Below are positions 58,151 to 64,000 of a stretch of 64,000 nt of DNA, piece after piece. Numbering within the stretch: the stretch's first letter is position 1; each line of letters starts with the position of its first letter. The notes beneath the pieces are model-generated. The model worked only from the letters and a program-made list of their open reading frames with translations, was not told the DNA's origin and searched no databases. Source of the stretch: Piliocolobus tephrosceles. Taxonomy: Eukaryota > Chordata > Mammalia > Primates > Cercopithecidae. Position numbers and translations under genes: made by a program. The DNA is taken from assembly GCF_002776525.5 (NCBI RefSeq), contig NC_045436.1, positions 101,839,211 through 101,903,210 on the forward strand, written 5' to 3'.

Positions 58151-59747
58151 TGAGGGGTGACAATGCGCTAGCAGCCCTCACTCTCAGCACCTCCTCGGCC
58201 TCCCGCCTCGGAGTCCATTCTGGCAGTACCTGAGGAGCCCTTCAGCCCGCCACCACACCATGGGAGCCCCTCTCTGGGCAGGCTAAGGCTGGAACCGCCT
58301 CCCTCTGCTTGCTGGGAGGTGTGGAGAGCGCAGCACTCCCAGGCCAGTGTGAGTTCCCTGGGGCACAGGCTCCGCGGGCTTCACACCCTAGCGGCCAGCC
58401 CGCGCCGCAGGCCCAGGGCAGTGAGGGGCTTAGCATCCAGACCAGCAGCTGCGGAGGTTGCCTCGGGTCCCCCAGCAGTGCCGGCCTACCCGCTCCGCAC
58501 TCAAATTCTCACAGGGCCTTAGCTGCCTCCCTGCGGGGCAGGGCTGGGCTCAGGACCTGCAACTCGCCATATCTGAGCTCCCCTCCTGTGGCTCCCGCAG
58601 GGCCTGAGCCTCCCTAGGGGCACTGCCCCCTGCTCTGTGGCGCCTGGTCCCGTGGCGCCAGGTCCCATCCACAGACCAAGGCCTGAGGAGTGCAGGCACG
58701 GCTGGGGACTGGCCGGCAGCTCTGCCTGCAGCCCCCATGCGGGATCCACTGGGTGAAGCCAGCTGAGCTCCTGAAGTGAATGGGGACTTGGAGAACTTTT
58801 ATATCTAGCCAGAGGATTGTATGTGCACCAATCAGCATTCTATGTCTAGCTCAGGGTTTGTAAATACACCAATCAGCACTCTGTGTCTAGCTCAGGGTTT
58901 GTAAATACACCAATTAGCAGTCTGTGTCTAGCTCAGGGTTTGTGAATACACCAATTGATACTCTGTATCTAGCTAACCTAGTGGAGACTTGGAGAACTAG
59001 CACTCTGTGACTGTGTCTAGCTCAAGGATTGTAAATGCATCAATCAGCATTCTGTGTCTATCTCAGGGTTTGTAAATACACCAATCTAGTACTCTGTATC
59101 TAGCTCAAGGTGTGTAAATATACCAACTGGTACTCTGTATCTAGCTAACTCTGTATGTAGCTAACTAGCACTCTGCCCTCTGTGACTCTGTGTCTAGCTC
59201 AAGGATTGTAAATGCACCAATCAGCACTCTGTCAAAATAGACCAATCAGCTCTCTGTAAAATGGACCAATCAGCAGGATGTGGGTGGGGCCAGATAAGGG
59301 AATAAAAGCAGGCTGCCGGAGCCACCCAGTGGCAACCCTGCTCGGGTCCCCTTCCACACTGCAGAAGTTTTATTCTTTCGCTCTTTGCAATAAATCTTGC
59401 TGCTGTTCACTCTTTGGGTTCATGCTGCCTTTATAAGCTGTAACACTCACCACGAAGGTCTGCAGCTACACTCCCGCAGCCAGCAAGACCACGAACCCAC
59501 TGGGAAGAACAAACAACTCCAGATGCACTGCCTTTAAGAGCTGTAACACTCACCACGAAGGTCTGCAGCTTCACTCCTGACAGCGAGACCACGAACCCAC
59601 CAGAAGGAAGAAGCTCCAGACACATCTGAATGTCTGAAGGAACAAACTCCGGACACACCATCTTTAAGAACTGTAACACTCACCGTGAGGGTCCACAGCT
59701 TCATTCTTGAAGTCAGTGAAACCAAGAACCCACCAACTCCGGACACA
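58151..59747 (+). mobile_element. LTR12 (HERV9) solo LTR, full length
   Basis: Begins TGAGGGGTGACAATGCGC and ends AACTCCGGACACA. TCTG flanks both sides exactly (58147-58150 and 59748-59751), the 4-bp duplication of HERV9. In order it has a GC-rich U3 start (to ~58770), tandem CCAAT-bearing U3 repeats (58800-59275), GGCCAGATAAGGGAATAAAA as the promoter box region (~59289), GCAATAAATCTTGC with AATAAA (~59390), and a U5 built of ~3 repeats of CTGTAACACTCACC. LTR12 copies are known promoters and enhancers in primate germ cells; activity of this copy is not shown. Confidence 0.93.
58800..59275 (+). promoter_or_regulatory. LTR12 U3 tandem CCAAT-box enhancer repeats
   Basis: Repeated ~40-base units carry CACCAATCAGCACTCTGTGT, CTAGCTCAGGGTTTGTAAAT or variants. 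I count at least eight CCAAT or CCAA-type boxes. In HERV9 these bind NF-Y; here the motif is seen and binding is inferred. Confidence 0.8.
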
Positions 59748-59751
59748 TCTG

Positions 59752-60862
59752 CTTCTAGTCTCTACTCTGGCCCTTGGTCCTGGAACCAAGACATTGCTTA
59801 CTTTGCACAGCTCTCTGGCAGAAGCAGCTCCTGTTGCCCTGGGTGGGGACTCCATACTCTTGATCCTAGACCCAAGATGCATGGAGAGAACATCCAGATG
59901 TTTATCCAAATATGTATGGCCTTAGAAGCCCAAATAGCAACATTAAATAAACATAAGCAATATGCAAGTCATAACAGGTCTTTCTCCAAAGTTCCATCAC
60001 CTGAAAGGATAAAAATCCAAGAAGTATACCTCAAACAAGAATACGGGGTACTAAATATCCTAGAATAGTCCCAATATGTGCCTGGCAAGTAAAATTATTT
60101 GAATCCTAGCCTCTTCTAATTTTTTTTCTATTTTTGGAATAGTTTCAGGATCATTTCCAAAGGGTCCCTGCTATATTATAGCTGGTCAGATGGAAGGGGG
60201 AAAATGGAAGCTGTCTTCATAAGCAAATTACAAAATTGCTATACTTCGATCATCTAAAAAAGCAGTGCTCTGAAAATTTCCTGACTTGCCTGACGGTTTT
60301 AAGTTTTATTATGTAGAGGAAGTGACCAGGGAAATTGCTACTGTATGGTAAACTCTGACCAATGAGGAGGAATTTGTTGGTGAAGTGAAAATGACAAGCA
60401 TCTTGAGGGAAAGCTACATATCAGAATCAGATATGTTCAGTATGAAGAAGTAAGGACTTGTGCAACACACGATTGCTGACAGCTGTCTCCAAGTATCTGA
60501 AGAGCGTCGATGTGGAAGAGAGGTTTCAATTGTTTTATTTATGCCTAAGTAAAACTAGGTCTGATGAATTGAAACTGCACGGTGATAGATTTCAGTTATC
60601 CTAAAGAAATCAGTTTCAAAAATCATCAGTACTATTAAAAGCTTTGACAACTATAAGACAAACTTTCAGCGTAAGTGAGGAAAGTAGTTACAATTAACAG
60701 GATGAAGATGTCCCAGGGGAAATTACAATTGCAAAAATCTTCACAGTAAAGCAACTCTCAGAGATGTTTCACAACATTTGAAGTACAAAAGAGAAAATGT
60801 TGGAAGCTGATCAAAGCTTAGAAGAGTATGAGAACTAGCCAAGGCATCGAAAAGATGCTCCC
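59752..60862. other. Intergenic, nothing recognised
   Basis: The 127-codon frame at 59685-60068 starts inside the LTR12 and runs into flanking DNA. It has no recognisable similarity. The rest is unassigned. Confidence 0.4.
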
Positions 60863-61172
60863 TTGGCCAGGTGCAGTGGCTCACTCCTGTAATTCTAACA
60901 GTACCAGGAGGCAGAGGCAGGAAGACCGCTTGAATCCAGGAGTTCAAGACCAGCATGGGCAATAAAGTAAGATCTTGTTCCTACCAAAAAAAAAATTTTT
61001 TTTAATTAGCTGGGCATGGTAGCACACTTGTAGTTCCAGCAGCTTGGAAGGTTGAGGCAGGAGGATTGCTCGAGCCCAGGAGTTCAAGGCTGCAGTGAGC
61101 TACGATCGAGCCACTGCACATCATCCTGGGTGACAGAGCTAGACATTGTCTCTAAAAAAAAAAGAAAAGGAA
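60863..61172 (+). mobile_element. Alu (J-type), sense
   Basis: Diverged, with AATTCTAACAGTACCAGGAGG in place of the usual left-arm consensus. Confidence 0.85.
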
Positions 61173-61379
61173 AAGTTACTCTCTCCATATCATAAATTGT
61201 GTAATGAGAAGAAAGCAAATACTATTTAAACTACTTATGATAAGTTGATTTTACAATTAAAGCATTTTAATTCTCAAGATATCTAATGTTTCAAATAACA
61301 GTGTACTAAATAAATACTAATTTTACTATTTTTAAATTTCCTATACATTTTATAACTAAAAATAACACAGTCTTGTGGA

Positions 61380-61671
61380 TTTTTTTTTTTTTTTTAAGAC
61401 AGGGTCTTCTGTGTTGCCCAGGCTGGATTGCAGTGGCACCATCACAGCTCACTGCAGCCTTGACCTCCTAAGCTCAAGGTGGTCCTCCCACCTCAGCCTC
61501 CTAAGTAGCTGGAACTACACACAGGCATGTGCCTCCATACCTGGCTAATTTTTTCATTTTTGTAGAGATGAGTTCTCACTATGTTGCCCAGGTTGGTCTC
61601 AAACTCCTGGGCTCAAGCAGTCTTCCCGCCTCAGCTCCCAAAGTGCTGGGATTATAAGTGTGAGCCACTGT
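61380..61671 (-). mobile_element. Alu (J-type), antisense
   Basis: T-tract then AAGACAGGGTCTTCTGTG; ends GTGAGCCACTG. Confidence 0.88.
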
Positions 61672-61675
61672 TACT

Positions 61676-62150
61676 GAAACACCGGGGTTTGGTCTAAGTC
61701 CTGCTGTTTACTGCACAGAAAGCCAAGCACTGAGACAACAAGTATTGCCAAGAAAGAAGACTTCAATCAGGTGCTGCAGTTGAGGAGATGGGAGCTCAAT
61801 CTCAAATCCATCTGCCTGACTAAAACTAGGGGTTTATATAGCAGGAAAGAAATGTAACAACGGGTAACCAAACAAGACCTAGGGAGAGGCAAGGAGGCAT
61901 CTGGTAAGGTGATCTGGTGAGTTTCAGTTCTCTGATACCTTTGTTGAGCAGCCTGAAGGTTGTTTCCTGAGGAAGGAATTCAGATACAACAAATACAACT
62001 TTCAAGCTTTAACAGCAGAAGGGTCAATCAACTGTCTATGGAACTACTGGGCTGGTTTCACCACCATGCTCAGCTTGTTTTTAATGTTTTGACAAAAGAT
62101 TACAGAACAGTTGTAATTTTTCTCTTTATTAAGATTGCTTTTCATAGTTT
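61676..62150 (-). mobile_element. LTR-like relic, antisense, family unknown
   Basis: CACCGGGGTTTGGTCTAAGT, CACAGAAAGCCAAGCACTGA and GGGGTTTATATAGCAGG look like a reversed ERV1 LTR. Ends not resolved. Confidence 0.45.
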
Positions 62151-62161
62151 CAGCCTGCACT

Positions 62162-62464
62162 GTTATTATCATTATTATTTGAGATGGTGTTTTGCTCTGT
62201 TGTCCAGGCTGGAGTGCAGTGACTCTATCTCGGCTCACTGCAACCTCCACCTCCCAGGTTCAAGCAATTCTCTTGCCCCAGCCTCCTGAGTAGCTGGGGC
62301 TACTGGCATGCACCACCATGCTCAGCTAATTTTTTTGCGTTTTTGGTAGAGATGGGGTTTCACCATGTTGGTCAGGCTGGCCTGGAACTCCTGATCTCAA
62401 ATGATCCGCCCACCTCGGCTTCCCAAAGTGCTGGGATTATAGGTGTGAGCCACCGTACCTGGCC
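62162..62464 (-). mobile_element. Alu, antisense
   Basis: (ATT)n tail and full body ending CCGTACCTGGCCA. Confidence 0.9.
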
Positions 62465-63446
62465 ACATAGCTATTTCTGTGGTCCCATATGATGCACAAA
62501 GTAATGACTGCCTGTCTGAGAAATTCCTTGTCAATGAGATTATTTTTTACAGTTACTAGATTTGAAATTATTATGAGTATAGTAACTATAATTAGAAAAC
62601 AAAAGAATTAGATGTTAGAAAAACAAATTGTTTTAAACAGTAAAAGTATTTTTTAATTAGGACTAATTGCATGTTTTGTTTTGTTTCGTTTTAAAGGACT
62701 AAACTGCTTCGGCATCTAGTAAACTGCTCCCAGAAGGAAAACTAGAGACATGCCTTTCCCTAAATACTACTTCAGAGCCAGTAATAATGGTGCATATTGA
62801 ACAAGTGGATCTTCATCAAGAATGAAAGCTGTCTGCTTCAAAGTAAAATCTGTCACAACCTCATCTAAAATGAAAAGTTTCCAATTTTAAAAGCATACCA
62901 GTATATTTGAAGGTGGGGCTCACTACTAGTCTTGGAACCAGCATATTTTCTTTGTATCAGTCCCTCTGGTCACCAGAACCGAAGAAATAAAAAAAAAAAA
63001 AAACACCAAAACAAAGATTAATTCTTCTGTTACTTTCCTATGCCCTTATGTCCCAGTTGGAAAATGCTGGTAAAGGCATTAGGGCTGAACGCCAGATTAT
63101 GTGTCTAATAAACCAACTTAACATACAAAAAAAAGCCTTGTAAAGATAAATCACTAAATCTTAGCTCCCCTACCCCTCCCTGCAACTAAATGGATCAAAA
63201 CAAAGATCCATTTGGAGAAAAATAACAAGTAGTACAAGAAACAATGAAAATGCAAAATTGGACCTTGTATGAATATATGTCACAAATTTCTTCTGAGACT
63301 CACTTCATACTAAGTTACCCTAAAAATGTAAATATAGACTTGTTTTAAGGTATTGTAATCAAAAAACTGTTATAGTTATTGAACAAACAACATATATAGT
63401 TTTTACTACCTGCCAGACACTGTTCTAAACATTTTATAAGTATCAG
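62465..63446. other. Intergenic, nothing recognised
   Basis: AT-rich, with an 18-base A-run near 62985. No gene or element supported. Confidence 0.4.
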
Positions 63447-63523
63447 CTCAAGTGATCCTGGGGCCTGACCCTCCTGAGTTTCTGGGATTACATAAACTCT
63501 GGGATGAGCCACTAAGCCCAGCT
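63447..63523 (-). mobile_element. Degenerate Alu fragment
   Basis: CTCAAGTGATCCTGGGGCC to GAGCCACTAAGCCCAGC retains the order of an antisense Alu 5' side with the middle lost. Confidence 0.5.
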
Positions 63524-63562
63524 TCCTTCTCTATTACACTTATTTAGAAAACCTAGGTTAGG

Positions 63563-63804
63563 CCAGGTACAGTGGCTCACGCCTGTAATCCCAGCACTTT
63601 GGGAGACCAAGGCAGGCAGATCACCTGAGGTCGGGAGTTCGAGACCAGCCTGACCAACACGGAGAAACCCTGTCTCTACCAAAGATATATAATCAGCCGG
63701 GCATGGTGGCGCATGCCTGTAATCCCAGCTATTTGGTGGCTGAGGCAGGAGAATCGCTTGAACACATGAGGCAGAGGTTGCAGTGAGTCAAGATTGCACC
63801 ATTG
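63563..63804 (+). mobile_element. Alu, sense, cut by an LTR12 insertion
   Basis: Starts GGCCAGGTACAGTGGCTCAC and stops at GCACCATTG, where LTR12 sequence begins. Confidence 0.9.
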
Positions 63805-64000
63805 TGTGTCCGGAATTGGTGGGTTCTTGGTCTCACTGACTTTTAAGAATGAAGCTGCAGAGCCTCCTAGTGAGTGTTACAGTTCTTAAAGCTGGTGTAT
63901 CTCGAGTTTGTTCCTTCTGATGTTTGAACATGTTCAGAGTTTTTTCCTTCTGGTGGTTCATGGCCTCGCTGGCTTCAGGAGTGAAGCTGCAGACCTTCAC
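63805..64000 (-). mobile_element. LTR12 (HERV9) 3' end, antisense, cut by window edge
   Basis: TGTGTCCGGAATTGGTGGG and the following 180 bases are the reverse complement of an LTR12 U5, matching 59560-59747. The element continues beyond the window; ATTG at 63801-63804 would be its target duplication. Confidence 0.9.

Noticed and set aside
58309..58617. Overlapping frames on both strands in GC-rich sequence, CpG-island-like
   Set aside because: This is the GC-rich U3 start of the LTR12, not a host promoter or exon.
59685..60068. 127-codon + frame
   Set aside because: Begins in LTR12 U5 and ends in unassigned DNA; no recognisable domain, so not called as a gene.

Overview
The window is nuclear DNA from a catarrhine primate, probably an Old World monkey. 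Evidence: it is packed with Alu elements in both orientations, old L1/L2/MIR relics, MaLR LTRs and HERV-K(HML), ERV1 and HERV9/LTR12 LTRs. The one protein-coding gene encodes a close but non-identical version of human HSD17B13. An Alu just past its stop codon carries bases I associate with cercopithecid AluYR elements. The species call is inference; no alignment was run.

Region 1 (1-2987): upstream flank. It holds an L1 3' end, a MER5A-like element, a MIR, an old antisense L1, a MaLR-like LTR and an Alu. The proximal promoter and 5'UTR lie in the last ~300 bases.

Region 2 (2988-21374, + strand): HSD17B13, a lipid-droplet short-chain dehydrogenase/reductase. All seven coding exons were resolved to the base: 2988-3197, 7182-7289, 8374-8505, 10020-10126, 11884-12021, 15876-15992 and 21284-21374. 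Together they total 903 nt, or 300 codons plus stop, with GT/AG introns, consistent phase and an intact catalytic set S172/Y185/K189. The introns hold Alus, an ERV1-type solo LTR, an HML-type solo LTR and an L1 relic; both solo LTRs have exact target-site duplications. The 3'UTR probably runs to an AATAAA at 23074.

Region 3 (about 23.1-64 kb): intergenic, with no further host protein-coding gene recognised. A minus-strand match (one mismatch) to the mature hsa-miR-5705 sequence as I remember it lies at 26636-26658. The rest is layered mobile DNA. A deleted HML-type (MER11-LTR) provirus at 32540-35429 keeps a broken env, an entire 3' LTR and a 6-bp target duplication, and sits inside an older TIR-bearing DNA transposon. 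Other nested stacks lie at 38.5-39.8 kb, 40.7-41.65 kb, 45.9-47.2 kb and 47.98-48.73 kb. A full-length LTR12 (HERV9) solo LTR lies at 58151-59747, and the end of a second, inverted LTR12 is cut by the window edge. A perfect 26-bp inverted repeat at 50587-50704 is not explained by any repeat I recognise.

The window therefore has one working metabolic gene, one candidate microRNA and a record of many insertions. I found no CRISPR array, tRNA, rRNA or clearly new multi-gene system. Repeat family names are from pattern memory, without a library search.
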